Below, piece after piece: positions 1 through 6,161 of a stretch of DNA of 6,161 nt. The stretch comes from Desulfocapsa sp. (GTDB taxonomy: Bacteria; Desulfobacterota; Desulfobulbia; Desulfobulbales; Desulfocapsaceae), in NCBI GenBank assembly GCA_029934915.1, contig JAOZLI010000160.1, forward strand, positions 1 to 6,161, given 5' to 3'. The number at the start of each line of letters is the position of its first letter. Within the stretch, counting starts at the first letter, position 1. The translations under genes were made by a program, and so were the position numbers. The notes under the pieces were generated by a model, which saw only the letters and a program-made list of their open reading frames with translations, had not been told where the DNA came from and ran no database searches.

Positions 1-1206
1 GGAAGCAAAATTCAGGAAGCAATGATCAGGCAATTCCCCCCCCCACCCATATCAGGAATTGGAAATGCTGGTGGATTTCAACTGCAGGTTGAAGATATGG
101 CAGGAATTGGCTTACCGGCATTGCAGGATATGACCAATGCGCTCTCGGCAGAAGCAATGCAGGAGCCATCCATTGCCTCAGGGTTTAGTACCTTTCGGGC
201 AAATGTTCCCATGCTCTTTGCTGATATTGATCGCACAAAAGCAAAAACCCTGAATATTCAGCTCTCTGAAATATTTGATTCCATGCAGGCTTTTCTCGGT
301 GCTGCCTACGTGAATGATTTTAACAAATTCAACAGAACCTTTCAGGTAAATGTACAGGCTGAAAATGAAGCCCGTGCAGATGTGGAAGATATTGCCCGTC
401 TGCAGGTACGTTCAAAAGACGGCAAGATGATTCCACTGGGAACGCTGTTATCCGTAAAAGAAGTTTTTGGCGCCGCCATCGTTACCCGTTACAACATGTA
501 CCCCACAGCCACTATTACCGGAGCATCAGCTCCTGGTTTCAGTACTGGTCAATCCATGGACAGTATGGAGGAAGTTGCAGCACGAGTACTGCCAAATTCC
601 ATGGGCTCAGAATGGACGGGTATGTCCTATCAGGAGAAAAATGCCGGCAATCCAGGTCCAATTTTTGCCATCTGTATTGTTCTTGTCTACCTGGTATTGT
701 GTGCTCAGTATGAGAGCTGGTCTATTTCCTTAGGTGTTATACTGGCTGTCCCTCTGGCACTTTTAGGAACAGTTGTGGCGCTTATGGTACGTCATATGGA
801 CAATAACGTGTATACCCAGATTGGTATCGTGCTGCTCATTGCTCTGGCCTGTAAAAATGCCATTCTTATCGTTGAATTTGCTGTGGAGGCACGGGAGAAG
901 AAGGGAATGTCCATTTTTGATGCGGCCATGGATGCTGCCCGTCTCCGTTTCCGGCCCATTCTTATGACGTCCTTTGCCTTTATTTTAGGAGTCTACCCGC
1001 TGGTTATTGCCAACGGTGCAGGAGGTGCTTCACGCCAGGCTCTCGGTACTGCCGTGTTTGGCGGTATGATTGCTGCGACCCTTCTTGCTGTTTTATTTGT
1101 TCCTGTTTTTTATAAGGTCATCCAGGGAATGAGCGAACGTTTTTTCCCGCCTGAAAACAAAACCATTCACCATAAAGCACATAAAAAGCATGAAGTAATA
1201 GACTGA
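1..1206 (+). CDS. RND multidrug efflux transporter, AcrB/HAE1 family (5'-truncated, C-terminal third)
   Basis: This is the inner-membrane, proton-driven pump subunit of a tripartite efflux system, which would work with a periplasmic adaptor and a TolC-like channel (family knowledge). The reading frame is open from base 1, so the Met codon at 22 is internal. About 401 codons are visible, aligning to AcrB from roughly residue 660 of about 1,049. Counting from that Met, the porter-domain motifs FPPPP, GNAGGF and YVNDF (96-100) come first, then WTGMSYQE (198-205). Five membrane segments follow, at about 214-230, 234-256, 263-285, 313-331 and 340-366, matching TM8-TM12. K278 in KNAILIVEF and R309 before RPILM match the AcrB proton-relay residues K940 and R971, with the same 31-residue spacing, so the pump looks functional. 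The tail is Lys/His-rich. Substrates cannot be read from this part. cti follows after 53 bases and is probably co-transcribed. Confidence 0.95.
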   Translation, partial: GSKIQEAMIRQFPPPPISGIGNAGGFQLQVEDMAGIGLPALQDMTNALSAEAMQEPSIASGFSTFRANVPMLFADIDRTKAKTLNIQLSEIFDSMQAFLGAAYVNDFNKFNRTFQVNVQAENEARADVEDIARLQVRSKDGKMIPLGTLLSVKEVFGAAIVTRYNMYPTATITGASAPGFSTGQSMDSMEEVAARVLPNSMGSEWTGMSYQEKNAGNPGPIFAICIVLVYLVLCAQYESWSISLGVILAVPLALLGTVVALMVRHMDNNVYTQIGIVLLIALACKNAILIVEFAVEAREKKGMSIFDAAMDAARLRFRPILMTSFAFILGVYPLVIANGAGGASRQALGTAVFGGMIAATLLAVLFVPVFYKVIQGMSERFFPPENKTIHHKAHKKHEVID

Positions 1207-1249
1207 TTTCAGGTTATTCTTTTCTCCATGCACAAGCAACCTCATTTTT

Positions 1250-1254
1250 AAGGT
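1250..1254 (+). promoter_or_regulatory. Ribosome binding site of cti
   Basis: AAGGT lies 5 bases before the ATG at 1260, with the core AGG 6 bases away. It supports this start, which also places the lipoprotein signal at the extreme N terminus. No promoter or terminator is evident in the 53-base gap (1207-1259), which favours read-through from the efflux gene. Confidence 0.6.
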
Positions 1255-1259
1255 AAACC

Positions 1260-3635
1260 ATGAAATTAACAAAATTTATTTTACCCATTCTCCTCCTGGC
1301 TCTGGCCTCCTGTGCAAAAAAAGCACCGGAACCAATTCAGGTGCAAATTCCCACCCGACCCATTAATTATCTCCATGAGGTAAAACCGGTTCTGGATAAG
1401 CGTTGTGCGGTATGTCACTCCTGCTACAACTCACCCTGTCAGCTTAAGCTTAGTTCCTATGAGGGTGTCGATCGAGGTGGCAGTAAAAAAGCCATTTATA
1501 ATTCCAGCAGACTTTCCACCATGGATCCAACCCGCCTCTTTATCGATGCCAAGACCACCGAAGAATGGCGCACCAAGGATTTTCACACCGTAACAGAATC
1601 CACCGCAGGTGATGGACTTAACAACTCCCTTATGCTGCAGATACTCAATCATAAGATGGAGAACCCGGTAAGTACCGGCGATTATTTTTCAGAAGCAAAT
1701 GACCTAACCTGTTCTGAAACCAGCATAGAACTTGATGGCTATCTTTCTAAACACCCCAATCGGGGTATGCCCTTTGGTTTTCCACCACTTACTAAGGAAG
1801 AGTTCGAGATCATCGCCGGTTGGCTTGCCCAGGGTGGCAAGGGACCGTCTCCTGCTGAGCAGGAAAAACTTACCACTCCACTGCTTGCTGATGCAGCTGA
1901 GATTGTGAAATGGGAAACATTTTTCAATAAAAGTGATGCCAAGCATGCCATGACCGCCAGATATATATACGACCACCTCTTTCTGGCGCATATCAAGTTT
2001 GGTACGGACACCAATGAATATTATGAAATGTTGCGATCAAAGACACCTCCCGGTGAAACCATAGATCTTATAAATAGTGTGCGTCCCTACGACGATCCTG
2101 AAGTGGATATGTTTTATTATCGTTTCCGTAAAATTCATTCCACCATTGTTCATAAAACTCATATGGTGTTCAATTTAGATGATACTCAGATGTCCCGCTT
2201 TCAGGAGTTGTTTATTACGCCCAAATGGTTACAGACTCCGCACCTGATGGCCTACGACAAAACGGAGAGTGCCAACCCCTTTATATTGTACGAGCAGATA
2301 CCACCAAAATCCAGATATCAATTCCTCCTCGACAATGCTCACTATATTATCATGACCTTTATTCGCGGCCCTGTCTGCCGTGGACAAATTGCCTTAAATG
2401 TTATCCAGGATCAGTTCTGGGTTATGTTTATAGATCCCGAGTCTGATTTGAGCGTCAAGTATCCTGCCTTTCTTAAACTACAAAAAGACAATCTTATTAT
2501 GCCCATCGAAAAAGGGAGTAAATTCCCTGTCTGGGATCTGATCGGCAACAAATACGATAAGGCTGTAGACAGATACTATAAAGCCAGACAGAATTACTAT
2601 ATGGCCCTGAACTACGACGGACTCAATTACGAAGCCATCTGGAAAGGGAATAGGGCATCAGACACACCGTTGCTCACAGTTTACCGGCACTTTGACAGTG
2701 CCTCTGTACATAAAGGTGTTTTAGGTGATTTGCCTCGAACCATGTGGGTAATGGACTATCCGCTTCTCGAACGGATCTATTACGCACTAGTAGCCGGGTT
2801 TGATGTGTACGGAACCCTTGGTCATCAGCTGGCAATTCGACTCTATATGGACAGCCTTCGTGAAGAGGGGGAAAGCACTTTCTTAGCTTTTATGCCAGAA
2901 GATATTCGTCAGGAAATGGTGGAAAGCTGGTACAAGGGCGTTCCTGCCAACAAACTGATCTATCACGACGCTGGAATGCCCACACAGATTCAATACGCAA
3001 GTGATAAACCTAAACAGGAATTCATTGAATATATTGTCAATAAACACATCAATCCCATAACGAACATCTCCTTTGACCCTATTAATTATGTCCCAGACAA
3101 TAATTACCCTGAGTTACCGGAAAAATATGAAACCCTTGAAGACTACATGCAGGCCTTTCGTGCAGTCTCAAAACCCGGTACGGAATTCTTTTCCTTTGTT
3201 ACAGATTTTAACGCCAATGTCGTCTACATCCGAATCCGTAGAAATGATGGTACCGACACTGTTATTTCCATGGTGATTAACCGCTGGCACGACAATGTTA
3301 CCTTTATGTTTAAAGAAAAAAAATCCCTGGACTCCAGTAAAGACAATGTGGATTTTCTGCAAGGTTTTTTCGGTTCCTACCCCAACTATTTTGTGGATAT
3401 TCATCAGGACGATCTTCCCGACTTTTTTGATATTCTCACCCACCTCGGTGATAACGATAGAGAAAGGATACGAAAACGATTTGATAAATATGGTATCAAC
3501 CGGGCTGAAAAGGATTTCTGGGAAAAGTACGACTGGTTTCAGGAACGATTTAATAAAGATCAACCTGTCCAGTCAGGCCTCTTCGACCTAAACCGATATT
3601 TCTATCACGCATCTGAGGAACCTCCTGTGCAGTAA
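1260..3635 (+). CDS. cti: Fatty acid cis/trans isomerase, c-type heme lipoprotein
   Basis: Cti converts cis-unsaturated acyl chains of membrane phospholipids to trans without moving the double bond, rapidly stiffening the membrane under solvent, heat or toxin stress. It is a periplasmic heme enzyme needing no ATP (family knowledge from Pseudomonas). The 791 residues are near the usual length of about 770. A short basic start and hydrophobic stretch end in a lipobox, L15-A16-S17-C18, with Ala at +2, predicting an outer-membrane lipoprotein. The c-type heme site is C49-x-x-C52-H53, followed by C55 and C60 and the Cti-like string QLKLSS. M170 in the MPFGFPPL segment could be the second heme ligand (inference). 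Further Cti-like blocks are PVCRGQIALNVIQDQFW around C373 and, from about 486, GVLGDLPRT followed by PLLERIYYALVAGFD. There is no frameshift or missing motif. The upstream RND gene fits a membrane-stress role. Identification rests on recognised motifs and length, not on a database search. Confidence 0.93.
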   Translation: MKLTKFILPILLLALASCAKKAPEPIQVQIPTRPINYLHEVKPVLDKRCAVCHSCYNSPCQLKLSSYEGVDRGGSKKAIYNSSRLSTMDPTRLFIDAKTTEEWRTKDFHTVTESTAGDGLNNSLMLQILNHKMENPVSTGDYFSEANDLTCSETSIELDGYLSKHPNRGMPFGFPPLTKEEFEIIAGWLAQGGKGPSPAEQEKLTTPLLADAAEIVKWETFFNKSDAKHAMTARYIYDHLFLAHIKFGTDTNEYYEMLRSKTPPGETIDLINSVRPYDDPEVDMFYYRFRKIHSTIVHKTHMVFNLDDTQMSRFQELFITPKWLQTPHLMAYDKTESANPFILYEQIPPKSRYQFLLDNAHYIIMTFIRGPVCRGQIALNVIQDQFWVMFIDPESDLSVKYPAFLKLQKDNLIMPIEKGSKFPVWDLIGNKYDKAVDRYYKARQNYYMALNYDGLNYEAIWKGNRASDTPLLTVYRHFDSASVHKGVLGDLPRTMWVMDYPLLERIYYALVAGFDVYGTLGHQLAIRLYMDSLREEGESTFLAFMPEDIRQEMVESWYKGVPANKLIYHDAGMPTQIQYASDKPKQEFIEYIVNKHINPITNISFDPINYVPDNNYPELPEKYETLEDYMQAFRAVSKPGTEFFSFVTDFNANVVYIRIRRNDGTDTVISMVINRWHDNVTFMFKEKKSLDSSKDNVDFLQGFFGSYPNYFVDIHQDDLPDFFDILTHLGDNDRERIRKRFDKYGINRAEKDFWEKYDWFQERFNKDQPVQSGLFDLNRYFYHASEEPPVQ

Positions 3636-3655
3636 GATTTTACTAAACCCCACCT

Positions 3656-3695
3656 GAGTCACAGACCAGACAAATCATTGCCTGGTCTGTGACTC
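3656..3695 (+). terminator. Strong inverted repeat downstream of cti (possible terminator or mRNA 3'-end hairpin)
   Basis: GAGTCACAGACCAG (3656-3669) is followed by its perfect reverse complement (3682-3695), a 14-bp stem. After one A/C mismatch, three further pairs (3671-3673 with 3678-3680) leave a four-base loop. It starts 20 bases after the cti stop codon. No T-run follows on either strand, so it is not a canonical Rho-independent terminator. It could instead protect the mRNA 3' end, assist Rho-dependent termination, or be a protein-binding palindrome. The position after the last gene of the presumed RND-cti unit makes a 3'-end role most likely. Confidence 0.5.
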
Positions 3696-3777
3696 TGCAT
3701 ACTCCCCTCAAAAAGCTACCACATTAATATAAACAACGGTTTTTCCAGCCAATTATTACAAGCATTCAATTTTTCTT

Positions 3778-3807
3778 TTGTCCATTCCGGGACTTCTGTG
3801 ATAAACT
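3778..3807 (+). promoter_or_regulatory. Candidate sigma-70 promoter with extended -10
   Basis: A -35-like TTGTCC (3778-3783; four of six consensus bases) lies 18 bases before TAAACT (3802-3807; four of six). The -10 hexamer is preceded by TG one base upstream (3799-3800), the extended -10 signature. It would start transcription about 45 bases before the ATG at 3861. An overlapping alternative -10 is TATACA (3807-3812). The region is AT-rich, so chance matches are expected. The rest of the 225-base gap between cti and the next gene shows only the hairpin near its start. Confidence 0.35.
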
Positions 3808-3852
3808 ATACATAACGAAAGGATACCATCACATCCCTCAATAACACCGGAC

Positions 3853-3856
3853 AGGA
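3853..3856 (+). promoter_or_regulatory. Ribosome binding site of the FG-GAP/FN3 gene
   Basis: AGGA ends four bases before the ATG at 3861, a slightly short but workable spacing. It supports this start, which gives a complete Sec signal peptide. Confidence 0.5.
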
Positions 3857-3860
3857 TATT

Positions 3861-6161
3861 ATGCTCAACCACTGCAAATTATTGACTGCTAGCCTCACCG
3901 TTGCAACCTTACTTTTAATTCTGGGTTTTTCCTCCATTGCATCCGCCCGAACCGAACAACAAACCCTATATGCAAGTGATGCCAGTGAAACCAGTTTATT
4001 CGGAAGCAGTATTGCTGTTTCAGATAATATTCTTGTTGTAGGAGCAAGCCATGAAAACAGGTTTGGAAGAAAGCAGATATCTGAAGCTGGCGCAGTCTAT
4101 GTCTTTCGTCGTTCCGGTTTTACCTGGAACCAAATTGCAAAGCTTACCGCATCGGATGCAAAGTCAGGCGATAGATTTGGCGGAAGTGTCGCTGTATCTG
4201 GCGACACAATCGTAATAGGCCTTGGCAATGATCCCAAAAAAATCGGAAGAAGAATAAACGTTGTGTATGTATTTGCAAAACCGATTTCAGGCTGGCAAGA
4301 CAGTACGGAAACGTGCACCCTGATCACTACAAGTGGTAAAGGCCAGGACCTTTTTGGTCACAGTGTTGATGTTTCCGGTGAGACCATTGTCGTTGGTGCC
4401 CCTAACAGTGGTATTTCCGGTGCCGCCTACGTTTTTACAAAGCCGGAATCTGGATGGGAAGATACTATAAAAAGTGCCAGACTTACGCCAGCAGACGGGC
4501 AAAGCGAAGACCAGTTTGGCTGGAGTGTTGGAATTTCCGAAGGAACAATCGTTGTTGGTGCCAATGCTGAAGATGGCGGTTCTGGTGACCCCTTAAGCAA
4601 TGCTGGTGCTGCCTACGTATTTGTTAAACCTGGTGCAAAATGGAAAAGCACTACAGAAGATGCAAGAATCACCGCATCTGACGCACAGGATTACGATGAG
4701 TTTGGCTATAGTGTTGCCATCTCGGGAAATAATATTGTTGTGGGTGCACTCTACGAACGCGGCGGCTCTGGAGATCCATTCATCAATTCCGGTTCAGCTT
4801 ACATCTTCAGCAAATCTCCTTCCGGCTGGAAAACCAGTACGGAAACCGCCAAACTAAGTGCGTCCAACGCACACTCCCATGATCTGTTTGGGAAGAGTGT
4901 CGCAATTTCCCATGATTCCATCGTCATTGGAGCAGAAGCCGGTGACGTTCGCAAGAAACGTTCGCTGACAGGGCCCGGTGCTGCCTACCTTTTTACTAAA
5001 CCACTCTCTGGCTGGAAAAACAGCACCGAAAGTTACAATCTTTCATCATTAGACGCTCAGGCAAAAGATTCTTTTGGCAGCAGTGTCGCTATCTCCGGAA
5101 ATAACATAGCCATTGGCGCATATAAGGAAGATGGCGGTAAGGGAGATCCACTCCTTGAAAGTGGTGCAGTGTATCTTTTTATCCAATCTTCAGATAGCCT
5201 GCCTCCTAAATTTGTCAGTGGCCCTACCATCAGTGAAATAAAAGATATAACAGCAGTGATACTGTTCGAGACGGACGAAGCAACAAAATGTACTATTGAC
5301 CTTGGCATATCAAAACTCTCTGATAAAAGAGTCACTTCCCATAAAATCGGCAGTAAGCATGCGGTTCTTATCACTGGTCTGAAACCTCGCAGCAATTATC
5401 AACTTCAAGTGAATATCACAGATGTCGCTGGCAATACCCCTGTGAGCAGTGAAATTATAAAATTTACAACAAGAAGAAAACCCGATATCACCGCCCCGGT
5501 CATCACCAAAAAGCCCATTATTCTTAATACAGACGACACCAGTGTTCTGATTGAATGGCAGACCAATGAACTTTCAACTTCAATCATTAATTACGGCGTT
5601 GATGCCACCCTTGGTCAACATCAGGAAAATAAGAATTTAACCGTAGTACACAAATTGCACCTTACTGATCTTCACAAAAACCAGATATATTTCGCACAAG
5701 TGAGTAACGCTGATCCAGCGGGCAATGGTCCCAGACAAAGTAAAATGATCTCCTTTATGACAGGTTCATTGTCCAATAATGTTACAGAAGAGAAGCAAAC
5801 AGTTGTTGCGTATACCGGTCAAAGCAGCGAAGAATTACAGAAACAACTGAAAAATGCTACTGAAACCATAAGACAGTTACAAACAAAACTCACTTTTGCA
5901 GAACAGGACAAATGGAGAGTTGATATACTACGAGCCCAACTTGCAAAAGTTGAACTGGATAACCAGACATTACAGCATAAGCTTGTCTATTTTCAAAAAG
6001 GTGAAGGCAATAGCGAGGTCCTGCAATCAAAATTAACTACCTGTGAATCCTCTCTGTATAATATTGATGAAAAATTACAGGATGCAGAGACCTCATTTCG
6101 TAATTTGCAGGATGCGATAGATTTGATTCGAAATCGTTTTCAGGCCAGGACAGAGGAATAA
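3861..6161 (+). CDS. Exported seven-repeat FG-GAP beta-propeller protein with two FN3 domains and a C-terminal coiled coil
   Basis: The 766-residue protein is complete, its TAA being the last three bases of the window. Residues 1-29 form a Sec signal peptide: N-terminal Lys, a long hydrophobic core, and cleavage probably after A27-S28-A29. Residues 35-442 hold seven FG-GAP-type repeats, with FG at 47, 106, 165, 219, 281, 343 and 405, each followed by a VVG/VIG-like strand and then a YVF/YLF-like strand. Two FN3-like domains follow (about 448-538 and 542-635); the second has the usual core Trp (W566), the first has Phe there (F469). Residues about 654-760 are Gln/Leu/Glu-rich with heptad-like spacing, a predicted coiled coil. 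No lipobox, LPxTG, PEP-CTERM or extra membrane segment is visible, so the product should be periplasmic or secreted. Such folds usually mediate protein or carbohydrate binding (family knowledge); no catalytic motif is apparent and the partner is unknown. It probably has its own promoter. Confidence 0.85.
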   Translation: MLNHCKLLTASLTVATLLLILGFSSIASARTEQQTLYASDASETSLFGSSIAVSDNILVVGASHENRFGRKQISEAGAVYVFRRSGFTWNQIAKLTASDAKSGDRFGGSVAVSGDTIVIGLGNDPKKIGRRINVVYVFAKPISGWQDSTETCTLITTSGKGQDLFGHSVDVSGETIVVGAPNSGISGAAYVFTKPESGWEDTIKSARLTPADGQSEDQFGWSVGISEGTIVVGANAEDGGSGDPLSNAGAAYVFVKPGAKWKSTTEDARITASDAQDYDEFGYSVAISGNNIVVGALYERGGSGDPFINSGSAYIFSKSPSGWKTSTETAKLSASNAHSHDLFGKSVAISHDSIVIGAEAGDVRKKRSLTGPGAAYLFTKPLSGWKNSTESYNLSSLDAQAKDSFGSSVAISGNNIAIGAYKEDGGKGDPLLESGAVYLFIQSSDSLPPKFVSGPTISEIKDITAVILFETDEATKCTIDLGISKLSDKRVTSHKIGSKHAVLITGLKPRSNYQLQVNITDVAGNTPVSSEIIKFTTRRKPDITAPVITKKPIILNTDDTSVLIEWQTNELSTSIINYGVDATLGQHQENKNLTVVHKLHLTDLHKNQIYFAQVSNADPAGNGPRQSKMISFMTGSLSNNVTEEKQTVVAYTGQSSEELQKQLKNATETIRQLQTKLTFAEQDKWRVDILRAQLAKVELDNQTLQHKLVYFQKGEGNSEVLQSKLTTCESSLYNIDEKLQDAETSFRNLQDAIDLIRNRFQARTEE
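3963..5186 (+). repeat. Seven tandem FG-GAP-type coding repeats (predicted beta-propeller)
   Basis: Seven in-frame units of about 54-62 codons each carry the pattern (L/I)xxxDAxxxDxFGxSVAxSxxxIVVGA, then a variable loop, then GAAYVFxKPxSGW. Seven is the blade number of integrin-alpha propellers. Units 4-7 are the most alike and equally spaced (62 residues between FG pairs), while units 1-3 are more divergent. The SGW(K/Q)xST linker between units recurs at DNA level near 4290, 4822 and 5010. The canonical integrin DxDxDG calcium loop is absent, so this resembles the bacterial FG-GAP_2 type (PF14312) more than the classic calcium-binding repeat. Confidence 0.85.
5202..5765 (+). other. Two consecutive fibronectin type III-like domains
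   Basis: Residues about 448-538 and 542-635 of the protein share the order PP/TAP-x-I/F, a hydrophobic strand before an ETDE or QTNE turn, a central LGI or YGV strand, an H-x-x-x-(I/L)T-x-L turn, and a YxxQVxxxDxAGN or FAQVSNADPAGN strand ending in (K/S)FTT or SFMT. This is typical of bacterial extracellular FN3 or purple-acid-phosphatase N-terminal-like modules. They probably act as a spacer or binding arm between the propeller and the coiled coil. Confidence 0.75.
5820..6140 (+). other. C-terminal coiled-coil region
   Basis: Residues about 654-760 have regularly spaced Leu/Ile with abundant Gln, Glu, Lys and no Pro, for example LQKQLKNATETIRQLQTKL. A short break with GEGN (714-717) divides it into two helical stretches. 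It probably oligomerises the protein, or contacts a partner helix. C728 is one of only four cysteines in the full-length protein. Confidence 0.7.

Noticed and set aside
22..24. ATG at 22 as the start of the first gene
   Set aside because: The frame is open to base 1 and the following residues align to the middle of AcrB-type pumps, so this Met is internal to a truncated gene.
1228..1251. Seven-codon mini-ORF (MHKQPHF) just before cti, its stop overlapping the cti ribosome binding site
   Set aside because: It has no ribosome binding site and is short enough to occur by chance; a translational-coupling leader cannot be supported without conservation data.
3168..3563. 131-codon open frame on the minus strand
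   Set aside because: It lies wholly inside cti, has a low-complexity Phe/Val/Ile-rich product with no recognisable domain and no clear ribosome binding site; cti is firmly supported by motifs on the plus strand.
3768..3779. T-rich run as the U-tract of a terminator
   Set aside because: No stable hairpin lies directly upstream; the strong stem is over 70 bases away, so the run is more likely part of the AT-rich promoter region.
3963..5186. Periodic repeats as a possible CRISPR or DNA satellite
   Set aside because: The roughly 180-base period is degenerate at DNA level, in frame, and conserved as FG-GAP protein motifs, so it is a coding repeat.
5057..5395. 112-codon open frame on the minus strand
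   Set aside because: It is antisense to the well-supported propeller/FN3 gene and its product shows no domain or signal.

Overview
The window looks like a piece of a Gram-negative chromosome with three same-strand protein genes: the 3' end of an RND multidrug-efflux transporter gene, a complete fatty acid cis/trans isomerase gene (cti), and a complete gene for an exported beta-propeller/fibronectin protein. An inner-membrane RND pump, a lipobox and a periplasmic c-type heme enzyme acting on phospholipid acyl chains all imply a diderm cell. Base composition looks moderate, below 50% GC by eye. Cti is best known from Pseudomonas and Vibrio, and FG-GAP/FN3 proteins of the third type are common in Desulfobacterota and related groups. 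I cannot fix the taxon beyond Pseudomonadota or Desulfobacterota.

Layout. Positions 1-1206 hold the C-terminal third of an AcrB-like (HAE1) transporter cut by the window edge. After 53 bases without a visible terminator comes cti (1260-3635), which has its own good ribosome binding site, so the two are probably co-transcribed. Bases 3636-3860 are non-coding and hold a strong inverted repeat 20 bases after the cti stop, then a plausible extended -10 promoter. The third gene (3861-6161) ends exactly at the window edge. It encodes a Sec-exported protein with seven FG-GAP-type repeats, two FN3-like domains and a C-terminal coiled coil.

How they may work together. RND efflux and cis-to-trans isomerisation of membrane fatty acids are two established bacterial defences against solvents and other membrane-active compounds. 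Their adjacency suggests a small envelope-stress or solvent-tolerance operon (inference). The third gene appears to be a separate transcription unit and has no evident functional link to the other two. I found no RNA genes, mobile elements, CRISPR arrays or phage genes. The families are known; the points most worth a second look are the pump-cti linkage, the lipoprotein form of Cti, and the integrin-alpha-like architecture of the third protein.
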